A stretch of DNA of 64,000 nt from F23-B02 sp963620985 (GTDB lineage: Bacteria > Bacillota > Clostridia > Oscillospirales > Oscillospiraceae), in contig CAVFCI010000005.1 of the NCBI GenBank assembly GCA_963620985.1, positions 1 to 64,000 on the forward strand. The letters are read 5' to 3'. Made by a program: the position numbers and the translations under genes. The notes beneath the pieces were generated by a model that saw only the letters and a program-made list of their open reading frames with translations, was not told the origin of the DNA and made no database searches. Shown here piece by piece: positions 32,203-40,415 of the stretch (positions are counted from its first letter, which is position 1; each line of letters begins with the position of its first letter).

Positions 32203-34079
32203 TATTTTTTCCTCCAGCTTAATAAAAATGCAGAATTTGTTATAACGAGCACCGAGCCCGCATTGTGTATCAGTGCGCCGACGACGGGGTCGATGCTGCC
32301 GATGATGGCCAGCGTTATCGCCAGAAAGTTAAGACCCATGGAAAAGCTCATGTTCAGCTTTATGGTCGTCATCATGTGCTTTGAAAGCGCGATAAGATGC
32401 GGCAGCTCCTTTACCTCGTCGTCAACGAGCGCGATATCCGCCGCGTCCACCGCGATATCGCTGCCCACGCCGCCCATGGCTATGCCGATATCGGCGGCCT
32501 TGAGCGCGGGCGCGTCGTTCACGCCGTCGCCTATCATGCATACGGGCTCTCCGTTCTGCCGGAAGCTGCGGATATAGCCGAGCTTATCCTCGGGAAGGCA
32601 GTCGGAATGCAGCTCGGATATGTGAAGCTGCGCGGCTATCGCCGCCGCCGCGTTTTCGCGGTCGCCGGTGAGCAGCACGGGCTGTACGCCCAGAGAGCAC
32701 AGGCGCTCTATCATGGCGGCGCTCTCCGGCCGCACGGTGTCCGACAGGGCGATAAAGCCCGCGAACTCCCCGTCGAGCGCGGCATATATGACCGTGCAGC
32801 CCTGTGCAAGGAAGCGCCCTGCCTCCGTTTCGGCAGCGTCGGGTATACCTATGCCCTGCTCCGAAAGCAGCTGCGCGTTTCCGGCGAGGAGCCTGCGGCC
32901 TGCCGCCGAGGCAGCCACGCCTCTGCCGGGTATCATGCGGAAGCTCTCGGCTGCGTCGGGGCTCCTGCCGCTGTCCCTTCTAAAGCAGCGCGTCACCGAC
33001 TTTCCGAGCGGATGCTCGGAAAGCTGCTCGGCAGCGGCACACAGGCCGTACAGCGCGTCATCGGATACGCCGCAAAAGCTGCGCACGCACACGACCTCGG
33101 GAACGCCGCAGGTCAGGGTGCCGGTCTTGTCAAAGCATATCTTTTTTACACGAGCCAGACGTTCGAGCGCGTCGCCCTCGCGCACGAGAAAGCCGTGCTT
33201 TGTCGCGTTGCCGATAGCCGCCATGATCGCCGTCGGCGTTGCGAGCACGAGCGCACAGGGGCAGAACACGACAAGTATCGTCACTGCGCGGATGATCTCT
33301 CCCGAGACCGCCCATGTTATAATCGCGGCACTGACCGCAATAATAACGATCCACGTCGCCCAGCGGTCGGCAAGGCCGACGATCTTGGCCTTGCCCGCGT
33401 CAGCCGACTGCACGAGGCGTATCATGCGCTGGATCGAGCTGTCCTCGCCGACCTTTGACGCACGCATCTCGAACGCGCCGAACTGGTTCACCGTGCCGGA
33501 GGACACCGCGTCGCCGGCACTTTTATCCACCGGCAGCGACTCGCCGGTCATGACCGCCTGATTTACCGAGGTCTGGCCTGAAATGATAACTCCGTCCACG
33601 GGTATGGTCTCACCGGGCAGCACACGCAGGATATCGCCGACGGAGACCCCCTCGGCGGCTACGAGCCGCTCCTGTGTGCCGGATATGACTCGCGCCGTCT
33701 GCGGCGTGAGGTGCACGAGCTTTTCAATGCCCGCCCGCGCCCTTGCTACCGTCAGCTCCTCCAGCAGCGCACCGAGCTGCATGATAAAGGCTACCTCGCC
33801 CGCGGCAAAGTCCTCGCCGATGCACACCGAGGCTATGAGTGCCATGGAAACAAGCACGTCTGCCTTGATATCAAAGGCTGTGATAAGTCCGATGAGCGCC
33901 TCCAGAACTATCGGCAGGCCGCACAGCACGATGGCTATCCATGCCGCGTCAAACGGCAGCGCAGCGAGGTCGAATATGCTGACGATGAGCGCAATGCCCG
34001 ATATGACAAGCAGCGCGATATCCTTTCTTGTGCCGCCGAGCTCCAGCAGCGCCTCCAATTTGTCCATTGCTTTCTGCAT
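32202..34079 (-). CDS. P1B-type heavy-metal-transporting ATPase
   Basis: 625 residues. It has the TGES actuator loop (178-181), the CPC metal site in the sixth helix (273-275) and the phosphorylation motif DKTGT (317-321). MIGDGVNDAPALKAADIGIAMG lies in the hinge region. There is no N-terminal metal-binding domain. The last helix reads HNAGSVLVITNSAFLL, unlike the classical copper (MxxSS) type, so the metal could be Zn, Cd, Mn or Fe as well as Cu. GGAGG supports the ATG at 34079; longer frames upstream run through the promoter. It is controlled by CsoR-type operators and co-translated with the small protein at 32023-32202. Confidence 0.9.
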   Translation of the reverse strand: MQKAMDKLEALLELGGTRKDIALLVISGIALIVSIFDLAALPFDAAWIAIVLCGLPIVLEALIGLITAFDIKADVLVSMALIASVCIGEDFAAGEVAFIMQLGALLEELTVARARAGIEKLVHLTPQTARVISGTQERLVAAEGVSVGDILRVLPGETIPVDGVIISGQTSVNQAVMTGESLPVDKSAGDAVSSGTVNQFGAFEMRASKVGEDSSIQRMIRLVQSADAGKAKIVGLADRWATWIVIIAVSAAIITWAVSGEIIRAVTILVVFCPCALVLATPTAIMAAIGNATKHGFLVREGDALERLARVKKICFDKTGTLTCGVPEVVCVRSFCGVSDDALYGLCAAAEQLSEHPLGKSVTRCFRRDSGRSPDAAESFRMIPGRGVAASAAGRRLLAGNAQLLSEQGIGIPDAAETEAGRFLAQGCTVIYAALDGEFAGFIALSDTVRPESAAMIERLCSLGVQPVLLTGDRENAAAAIAAQLHISELHSDCLPEDKLGYIRSFRQNGEPVCMIGDGVNDAPALKAADIGIAMGGVGSDIAVDAADIALVDDEVKELPHLIALSKHMMTTIKLNMSFSMGLNFLAITLAIIGSIDPVVGALIHNAGSVLVITNSAFLLSWRKK

Positions 34080-34096
34080 TGGAAGGTCCTCCTTGT

Positions 34097-34112
34097 ATAC
34101 CCCCACGGGTAT
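34097..34112 (-). promoter_or_regulatory. CsoR-type operator A
   Basis: ATACCC(CCAC)GGGTAT-type G/C-tract palindrome between the -10 box and the ATPase start. It matches the known CsoR/CstR operator form. Confidence 0.65.
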
Positions 34113-34118
34113 ATTGGC

Positions 34119-34147
34119 ATTATACCCATAGGGGTATATGTTGTCAA
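34119..34147 (-). promoter_or_regulatory. perfect sigma-A promoter of the metal ATPase
   Basis: On the minus strand TTGACA (34147-34142), exactly 17 bases and TATAAT (34124-34119). Operator B (34122-34137) occupies the spacer and -10. Confidence 0.85.
34122..34137 (-). promoter_or_regulatory. CsoR-type operator B inside the promoter
   Basis: ATACCC-ATA-GGGGTAT on the plus strand, between -35 and -10, so the repressor would exclude RNA polymerase. Confidence 0.7.
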
Positions 34148-34159
34148 GAGGGGAAAATA

Positions 34160-34190
34160 AAAAAACAGAGGATGTCAGCCTCTGTTTTTT
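34160..34190 (-). terminator. terminator of csoR
   Basis: A perfect 12-bp stem with T6/A6 ends (34160-34171/34179-34190), so it can work on either strand. Confidence 0.75.
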
Positions 34191-34210
34191 CAGCTTTTTT
34201 GAGTGGTTTT

Positions 34211-34486
34211 TTACTGCATATTCGCAAAGCGTTCGACCGCCTTGGTGAAGCTTTCGATGGTCTTGTCCGCGTCGCCGTGCTCGATACCGTCGCGCACGCA
34301 ATGCTTTATGTGCCCCTCGAGCACGACCTTGCCGCAGCCGTTGAGCGCCGATTTTGCGGCATTTATCTGCGATAGCACGTCCTCGCAGGGCACGTCCTCG
34401 TCGATCATGCGGTCGATGGCCTGCACCTGACCGATTATTTTTTTGAGCCTGCGATGCAGATTTTCCGAATCCATGCATTGTTTCAT
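34211..34486 (-). CDS. csoR: CsoR/DUF156-family metal-sensing repressor
   Basis: 91 residues, all-helical. The CsoR copper ligands are in place: Cys34, His59 and Cys63 (spacing 25 and 4 residues, the same as Cys36/His61/Cys65 of the M. tuberculosis protein). The sequence KKIIGQVQAIDRMI is the family-typical N-terminal helix. This suggests Cu(I) sensing, though persulfide sensors (CstR) are related. The ATG at 34486 follows AAGGAG; a TTG at 34549 lies within the -35 box and is not a start. Its natural target is the P-type ATPase promoter just downstream. Confidence 0.88.
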   Translation of the reverse strand: MKQCMDSENLHRRLKKIIGQVQAIDRMIDEDVPCEDVLSQINAAKSALNGCGKVVLEGHIKHCVRDGIEHGDADKTIESFTKAVERFANMQ

Positions 34487-34509
34487 GACAGCATCTCCTT
34501 GTTGATAGA

Positions 34510-34530
34510 CGGTATATGTATGATATACCG
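34510..34530 (-). promoter_or_regulatory. inverted repeat over the csoR promoter
   Basis: CGGTATAT-N5-ATATACCG. It overlaps the probable -10 (TATCAT) that is 18 bases from TTGACA at 34549-34544. It lacks the long G tract of the other operators but shares GGTAT/ATACC; possible autoregulation. Confidence 0.45.
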
Positions 34531-34545
34531 TGCGGCGGGCATTTG

Positions 34546-35211
34546 TCAAATGTGCAGGCTGATATTATCGCCTCTTATGCCGACGAACGCGCCCTCCTGC
34601 GCCTGCGGAGAATCGGGATGGCAGAGCAGCCATTTATTGCGCATGAGCAGCAGCCCGTCCTCGCCGGAAAGCGAGCTGTCGGGCGCTGTATCGAGCGGCG
34701 TGTTCGTCCCCTGCGCGAGCACAACGAGGCAGTTAAAGCCGCTCTCGCTCACGCGGCAGGGTGCGAAGTGGAGAATGCGCGGGTATATCTCGACCATGAC
34801 CTCCGGCGGGAGGTACACTCCGACCACCCTCTCACTGTCGAGACTGCGCTCCGAGATATCCTCCGGCAGCGCGAGCAGCAGAACCAGTCCCGTGGTCGTG
34901 AAATTGACCTCGCTGCACTTGTGATACTCCTCGGAGTCGAGCGTGAAGCCGTAGCCGTTGCAGTAACCGGCCTGAACGGGCATCCCGCCGTAGACGGAGC
35001 TTTTTATTTTCTCCGTAAGCGCGAGCTCCATGAGCACCTTATCGGACGCTACGTAGCAGTTGCCGCTCTCCGGCATCGGCGTTTCAAGCATGGCGCGGCT
35101 CAGCTGCGCGGTGTCGCCGAGCTTGAGAACGCGGCCATAGCGCGAAAAGCGCCCGTCAAAAACATCAAATATCTCAAGTCCCGGATTTTTTTCGGCAAGC
35201 AGTTCAAGCAT
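34546..35211 (-). CDS. DUF4867 family protein
   Basis: 221 residues resembling the DUF4867 family, a cupin-like group often found with galactose or tagatose catabolic genes. Seen here: LEIFDVFDGRFSRYGRVL at the start, NCYVASDKVLMELALTEKIKSSVYGGMPVQAGYCNGYG in the middle, and VSESGFNCLVVLAQG further on. AGGGAGGAG precedes the ATG. Its end touches the csoR -35 box. Neighbouring genes give no clue to a sugar substrate. Confidence 0.7.
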   Translation of the reverse strand: MLELLAEKNPGLEIFDVFDGRFSRYGRVLKLGDTAQLSRAMLETPMPESGNCYVASDKVLMELALTEKIKSSVYGGMPVQAGYCNGYGFTLDSEEYHKCSEVNFTTTGLVLLLALPEDISERSLDSERVVGVYLPPEVMVEIYPRILHFAPCRVSESGFNCLVVLAQGTNTPLDTAPDSSLSGEDGLLLMRNKWLLCHPDSPQAQEGAFVGIRGDNISLHI

Positions 35212-35373
35212 GATGCAGCTCCTCCCTTTTCAGCAGCTTTTCTACTGCTATATTAAGGTATCGCTATACCGATGTCAAGAACGCAGGAGCAATTATTCAA
35301 ATCTTAAGCTGATGTGAGTTGAACCACTGCCGCCTGTCAGCTTAAAGCGGCGTTATAAAACCGAAGAACAGAC

Positions 35374-35401
35374 TTTACAACACGCTTTTTTCTGTTATAA
35401 T
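35374..35401 (+). promoter_or_regulatory. promoter of the glycyl radical enzyme operon
   Basis: TTTACA (35374-35379), a 16-base spacer and TATAAT (35396-35401), 80 bases ahead of the activase. The rest of 35212-35373 shows nothing. Confidence 0.55.
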
Positions 35402-35481
35402 ATTGTTAAAAGAACTTCAATGTCCGAGCTGTCCTATCTGTCTCGGCATTTTTCGGTATTTTTATTACTCAGGAGGTCATT

Positions 35482-36393
35482 ATGCTCGTTCCGCTGGTTC
35501 TGGACATCAAGGGCAACTCGCTCGACGACGGTCCCGGGATACGCACCGCCGTATTTTTCAAGGGCTGTCCGCTCAGCTGCGTGTGGTGTCACAATCCCGA
35601 AAGCAAGCGAAGGGAGGCGGAGCTGTCCTTCGATTCCTCCGCATGCATAAACTGCGCGAGCTGCCGCAGGGTCTGCAAGGCCGGTGCTCTGGCTCTGACT
35701 AACCCCTATTATGTGGACAGAGAGCGCTGCACGCTCTGCTTTGACTGCACCGAGGTCTGCCCCGCAAAGGCGCTCACAAGGGTCGGGAAGCAGATGACGC
35801 ACGACGAGCTGTTTAAAAAGCTCATGTCGGATAAGCCCTTTTACGACGTGTCCGGCGGCGGCGTTACCCTCTCCGGCGGCGAGGCGACGCTGTGCACCGA
35901 GTGGGTCGGCGAGCTTGCGCGGCGGCTTGACGCTGCGGGGGTCAGGGTGCTGCTGGAGACCTGCGGACAGTTTGACTATGAGCGTGCCGAGAGGTATCTG
36001 CTGCCCTATGTCAGCGATATCTTCTGCGACGTGAAGCTTTTCGACCGTGAAAAGCACAAGAGATACTGCGGCGTGTACAACGACCGCATCCTCGAAAACA
36101 TCCGCCGGATGTGGAGCGACAGGGAGAGGTATTCCTACAGCTTTCTGCCGCGCACACCGCTCATTCCGGGTATCACGGACACGGAGGAGAATCTCAGTGA
36201 GATAGCCGCCTTTCTCTCGGAGCTCGGCATAGAAAAAGCGCAGCTTCTCGCCTACAACCCGACGTGGTATCCGAAAAACGACAAGCTGGGGCTCAGCCTC
36301 TGCGACGAGCTCAAAAACGCCGGCAGCTTCCAGTCGCGTGAACAGCTCGATAAAGCGAAGAAAATTTTTACAGACAAAAATATAAACTGCTAA
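35482..36393 (+). CDS. glycyl radical enzyme activating protein (radical SAM)
   Basis: 303 residues. The radical SAM cluster motif CPLSCVWC follows the family hallmark DGPGIRTAVFFKG. It has the ferredoxin-like insert of the longer activase class, with two four-Cys clusters (CINCASCRRVC and CTLCFDCTEVC). Such inserts are typical of activases for glycerol dehydratase, choline lyase and related enzymes rather than pyruvate formate-lyase itself. It abstracts hydrogen from the glycine of its partner, encoded 13 bases downstream. AGGAGG precedes the ATG. Confidence 0.93.
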   Translation: MLVPLVLDIKGNSLDDGPGIRTAVFFKGCPLSCVWCHNPESKRREAELSFDSSACINCASCRRVCKAGALALTNPYYVDRERCTLCFDCTEVCPAKALTRVGKQMTHDELFKKLMSDKPFYDVSGGGVTLSGGEATLCTEWVGELARRLDAAGVRVLLETCGQFDYERAERYLLPYVSDIFCDVKLFDREKHKRYCGVYNDRILENIRRMWSDRERYSYSFLPRTPLIPGITDTEENLSEIAAFLSELGIEKAQLLAYNPTWYPKNDKLGLSLCDELKNAGSFQSREQLDKAKKIFTDKNINC

Positions 36394-36406
36394 GGAGAGT
36401 GGACAA

Positions 36407-39373
36407 ATGAACGAAAAATTGACCGGAGCGGTCGCAAATTCCCTTGCACATGTTGTGCTGCAATTCATGGCCAAGCTGTTTACCTACGACAGGGAAAAGC
36501 AGGCGTATCTCAAAACCAAGGACGGCTGGATGAACTTTGCCATCGGCCTCACGACCGAGGACGGAAGCGTAAAGCAGAGCATTCGCTTCTGCGACGGCAA
36601 GGGCAGCGTCCGCGGCGATATCGACGGCGTGAACACCCTGCTCGTGCTTCAGGATACGAGTGTGCTCGCCCAGCTTGCCACCCTGCCTCCCAACGAGGTG
36701 CTCAACCTCATGCTCAAAAACAAAATGTCCAGCAGCGGCAACATGGCGTATCTTGAATTTTTCAACCTGCTTCTTTCCGTCATGATGAAGGATAAACAGA
36801 TACAGCAGATGCAGCTTCAGAAAAAGGAGCGCGAGGAATTCGGCAAGACCATGTCCGATGCGAAGGCTCCCGCAGCACCGAGGCCGCGCAAGGAATTCAT
36901 GTCCTGCGACAGCGTCGATCCCGGCGTACACTGCCTCAAGGACGACCCGTATCTGAGCTCCTATGCGCTTGAGGACTTCCCGCGCCTGAAAAATTATCTG
37001 GACATTCATCACACCGCCGCTCCCGCCGTGTGCACCGAGCGAGCGGGTCTGCTCACCGACTTTTTCCGTGAAAACGGCTTTGAGATGCACAAGGACGGCA
37101 CCCCGTGGGTGCCCGAGCTGCGTCAGGGCAAGGCCTTCCGCTATCTGATGGAGAACCGCCGCCCGCTCATCCGCAAGGGCAATCTCATCGCCGGAACGAC
37201 GACGACGAAGGAGATAGGCGTGCCGGTATATCCCGACGCGATCGGCCTTATCTTCTGGGGCGAGCTGCTGACAGTGCAGGATCGCATGCTCAACGCCTAC
37301 GCTCCGCTGACCGAAGAGGAGATACACAAGCTAAACAACGATATCTTCCCCTTCTGGATCCACCGCAATATGCGCGAATATGTCCGCGACAAATACCATG
37401 AGCCCACCTGCCAGAAGCTCGACGAGCGCTGGGCGGCGGCCTTCATGTGGAAAAACGTCGCGCTGTCGCACACGATACTTGACTATCCCAAGCTTCTGAG
37501 GCTGGGTCTGCGCGGCATAATAGCCGAGATCGAGGCCGAGCTTGAACGCGATGCCGATGCGCCGCAGTCGAAAAAAGACGAGCTTCACGCCATGATCGAC
37601 TGCTACGAGGGCGTTATCAGCTACGCGAAGCACCTTGCACAGCAGGCAAGGTACGAGGCGAGCCTTGAACTCAAGCGCGAGCGCAGAGCAGAGCTCGAAA
37701 CGATAGCCGCCGCAGTGGAGCACTCGCCCGAGTACCCCGCTCGCACCCTTGACGAGGCGGTGAACGCCATCTGGATCCACTGGGTCGCCGTGCATATGGA
37801 GAGCACGAACGCGGGCTTCTCCTTCGGGCGCATGGATCAGTGGCTCCAGCCGTTCTTCGAGGCCGACATGGCCAAGTGCAGAAGCAAGGCCAAGCGCGAG
37901 GCATACATCCGCCACGCGATAGAGCTCATCGGCTGCTTCTATATAAACTGTCAGGATCACGTTCCCCTCACGCCCGATATCGGCAACTACCTCTTCGGCG
38001 GCAGCTCCTCGGATCAGGCGATCACGCTCGGCGGCATCACGCCCGAGGGTGAGGACGCTGTCAACGACATGACCTATGTTTTCCTGAAGGTCACCGAAAT
38101 GCTCAGCATGCGCGACCCCAACGTCAACGCGCGCTACAACAGCGAGAAAAACTCCCTGACCTATCTGCGCCGCCTGTGCGAAGTCAACGTGAACACGACC
38201 TCCACGCCGTCTATCCACAACGACATTGCGGTCATGGCCTCGCTTGCAGACCACCATTACGAGACCGCCGACCTGCGCGACTGGTCGGCCACCGGCTGCG
38301 TCGAGCCGACCATCTCCGGCAAGCATCTGGGGCACACCAACTGCATGATGTTCAGCATGGTCGCGCCCTTTGAAATGGCCATGTTCAACGGCTATCACCC
38401 GCTGATGCGCTGGCATCTCGGTCCGAAGACCGGCGAGGCGGACAGCTTTGCGGAGTTTGACGATTTCTTCAGCGCCTACATAACTCAGCTGTCCTTCATG
38501 GCTGGGCTCACCTGCGAATATAACAATTACCTCGGCGAGGCGCACTCCGTGCTGCGCCCGACACCGCTGATGAGCGCAATGATAGACGGCTGCATCAGCA
38601 AGGGGCTCGACTGCACCAAGGGCGGCGCGAAGTACAATTCCTCCGGCACGGCATGCATCGGTCTTGCCGACGTTGTTGACTCCCTGATGGCCATAAAAAC
38701 GCTGGTGTATGACCGCAGGCTGTACACGCTCGCGGAGCTTTTTGAAGCGGTCAAGCAGAACTTTGAGGGTCACGAGGCCATGCGCAGCAGGATACTCACG
38801 GAGGTGCCGCGCTTCGGCGGCGGCAGCGACGAGGCCGTTGAGATGGCAAACCGCCTCACCAAGGCCACACGCGATATATTCTGGTCGCACACCAACTTCC
38901 GCGGCGGGCACTACACTACCGGCTGGTGGAGCATGTCAAACCACGTTGCCTTCGGCACTCTTGCCGGTGCGCTCCCCTCAGGCCGCCTCGCGGGGCTTCC
39001 CTTCACGCCCGGCCTTACTCCCGAGGCCAACGCCTCGCCGAGCCTGCTGGATAACATCAAGGATGTCAGCCGCCTCGACCCGCTGAACATGAACAACAAC
39101 ATCGCCTTCAACGTCAAGGTCAATCCCTCCCCGAACGACAGTCACGAGCAGACCGTCGAGCATCTGACCTCCTACGCCCGCGCCTATGCCTCGCTCGGCG
39201 GAATGCAGATGCAGTTCAACGTCGTATCCAGCGACACCATGCGTGCGGCAATGGCCGATCCCGACTCCTACCGCGATCTCATGGTGCGCATCTCCGGCTA
39301 TAACGCCTACTTCACCACGCTAAACAAGGATCTCCAGCTCGAGCTGATCCGCCGCGCCGACTACAGCATGTAA
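36407..39373 (+). CDS. glycyl radical enzyme with N-terminal SCP2-like domain
   Basis: 988 residues. From about 180 onward it is a complete glycyl radical enzyme: the thiyl cysteine Cys631 in GCVEP with Glu633, and the glycyl radical site Gly964 in RISGYNAYF, 25 residues from the end. The Cys-x-Glu pair is typical of eliminases (dehydratases, choline and hydroxyproline lyases) and some decarboxylases, not of pyruvate formate-lyase, which has Cys-Cys. Residues 1-about 130 are an extra domain resembling SCP2-type lipid/sterol carriers (WMNFAIGLTTEDGSVKQSIRFCDG). A charged linker follows. I know of no characterised enzyme with this fusion, so the substrate may be hydrophobic or CoA-bound; that is inference. 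Its activase is encoded just upstream. Confidence 0.85.
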   Translation: MNEKLTGAVANSLAHVVLQFMAKLFTYDREKQAYLKTKDGWMNFAIGLTTEDGSVKQSIRFCDGKGSVRGDIDGVNTLLVLQDTSVLAQLATLPPNEVLNLMLKNKMSSSGNMAYLEFFNLLLSVMMKDKQIQQMQLQKKEREEFGKTMSDAKAPAAPRPRKEFMSCDSVDPGVHCLKDDPYLSSYALEDFPRLKNYLDIHHTAAPAVCTERAGLLTDFFRENGFEMHKDGTPWVPELRQGKAFRYLMENRRPLIRKGNLIAGTTTTKEIGVPVYPDAIGLIFWGELLTVQDRMLNAYAPLTEEEIHKLNNDIFPFWIHRNMREYVRDKYHEPTCQKLDERWAAAFMWKNVALSHTILDYPKLLRLGLRGIIAEIEAELERDADAPQSKKDELHAMIDCYEGVISYAKHLAQQARYEASLELKRERRAELETIAAAVEHSPEYPARTLDEAVNAIWIHWVAVHMESTNAGFSFGRMDQWLQPFFEADMAKCRSKAKREAYIRHAIELIGCFYINCQDHVPLTPDIGNYLFGGSSSDQAITLGGITPEGEDAVNDMTYVFLKVTEMLSMRDPNVNARYNSEKNSLTYLRRLCEVNVNTTSTPSIHNDIAVMASLADHHYETADLRDWSATGCVEPTISGKHLGHTNCMMFSMVAPFEMAMFNGYHPLMRWHLGPKTGEADSFAEFDDFFSAYITQLSFMAGLTCEYNNYLGEAHSVLRPTPLMSAMIDGCISKGLDCTKGGAKYNSSGTACIGLADVVDSLMAIKTLVYDRRLYTLAELFEAVKQNFEGHEAMRSRILTEVPRFGGGSDEAVEMANRLTKATRDIFWSHTNFRGGHYTTGWWSMSNHVAFGTLAGALPSGRLAGLPFTPGLTPEANASPSLLDNIKDVSRLDPLNMNNNIAFNVKVNPSPNDSHEQTVEHLTSYARAYASLGGMQMQFNVVSSDTMRAAMADPDSYRDLMVRISGYNAYFTTLNKDLQLELIRRADYSM

Positions 39374-39390
39374 CGCATGATCACAATCTT

Positions 39391-39426
39391 AAAACGCCCG
39401 TACCTTTTTTCGGTACGGGCGTTTTT
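39391..39426. terminator. bidirectional terminator
   Basis: A perfect 14-bp stem (39391-39404/39412-39425) between convergent operons, with T and A tracts at both ends. Confidence 0.85.
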
Positions 39427-39437
39427 AACAGCTATGC

Positions 39438-40415
39438 TCAATATTTCCGTTCGGCGATCAGCTCCTGCGTGAGCGTTTCCTTTGTAAAGACCTGTTCGTC
39501 CACATAGTGCTGCTTGGCCGGAGTTCCGCCGCTCTCCAGAGTTTGAATTATTTCCTCCACCTGAGGCCCCAGCAGGGGGTTGCACTCCACCGCCAGCGAA
39601 ATTTTCCCCGCCATGCACAGCTCCAGCGCCTTGCGCGTGGCATCGAAGCATATCACGTCCACATCCTCGCCGCAGATATAGCCCCGCTGCTCCAGCGCCT
39701 CTATCGCGCCGAAGGCCTCGTTGTCATTTTCGCAGTAAACCACATCTATGCGCTCCGCCTCCGGCATCGCGTCAAGATATGCGCACATCACCTCGTAGGC
39801 CTTGGCCTGCGTAAAGTCTCCGTCCAGACGGCCGAGTATTTTCCAGTTTTCATGCCGCTCCAGTCCCTCCTCCAGCGCCGTGGTGCGCCCGAGCTGAGCC
39901 GTCGAGCCGACAGTCCCCTGAATATGGACGATATTGACCGCTTCGGACGGATCACTATAGCGCTGCTCCATCCAAGCCACCGCCTTTTCACCCTGCTCAT
40001 AAAAGGCCGAGCCAACATGGGCGGCATAGAGCGTTTCATCCTCCACATCCGCCATGCGGTCAACAAGGATCACGGGTATCCCCGCGTCCCGCGCCTCCTG
40101 CAGCACGGAATCCCAGCCCGTTTCGCTCAGCGGCATCAGCACGATATAGTCTGCCTCCTGCTGGATGAACTTCCGCACCGCCATGATCTGATTCTCCTGT
40201 ATCTGACGGGCATCGTCAAACAGCAGCCGGTACCCGTTTTCCTCCGAAAACACGGCCTTCATGGACTCGGAGTTGGCAACACGCCAGTCGGATTCCGCAC
40301 CGACCTGAGATATGCCCACAACGATCAGCTCCTCCTGCTGCTGTTCCCCGCTATCCCGTGCGCAGCCGCAGAGCAGCAGCGCTGCCGCAAGCGCAAGTGC
40401 GATCAGGCGCTTCAT
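39438..40415 (-). CDS. sugar-binding lipoprotein of the sensory module
   Basis: 325 residues. The signal peptide ends in LLLCGCARD (lipobox). The rest is a periplasmic-binding-protein fold (ribose/galactofuranose type), with VGISQVGAESDWRVANSESMKAVF, QEADYIVLMPLSETGWDSVLQEA and IPVILVDRM as hallmarks. It is clearly homologous to the transporter binding protein at 51214-52203 but is encoded after the histidine kinase, overlapping it by four bases. This suggests that it presents sugar to the kinase rather than, or as well as, to the permease. Confidence 0.85.
   Translation of the reverse strand: MKRLIALALAAALLLCGCARDSGEQQQEELIVVGISQVGAESDWRVANSESMKAVFSEENGYRLLFDDARQIQENQIMAVRKFIQQEADYIVLMPLSETGWDSVLQEARDAGIPVILVDRMADVEDETLYAAHVGSAFYEQGEKAVAWMEQRYSDPSEAVNIVHIQGTVGSTAQLGRTTALEEGLERHENWKILGRLDGDFTQAKAYEVMCAYLDAMPEAERIDVVYCENDNEAFGAIEALEQRGYICGEDVDVICFDATRKALELCMAGKISLAVECNPLLGPQVEEIIQTLESGGTPAKQHYVDEQVFTKETLTQELIAERKY

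Noticed and set aside
34080..34478. N-terminal extension of the metal ATPase (frame open to 34478)
   Set aside because: It would translate through the operators, promoter, csoR terminator and the csoR gene in another frame; ATG 34079 has GGAGG.
34487..34549. Longer N-terminus of csoR from a TTG
   Set aside because: That TTG is the -35 box TTGACA of the gene's own promoter.
37331..38911. 526-codon minus-strand frame
   Set aside because: Antisense to the glycyl radical enzyme, whose catalytic motifs are intact.
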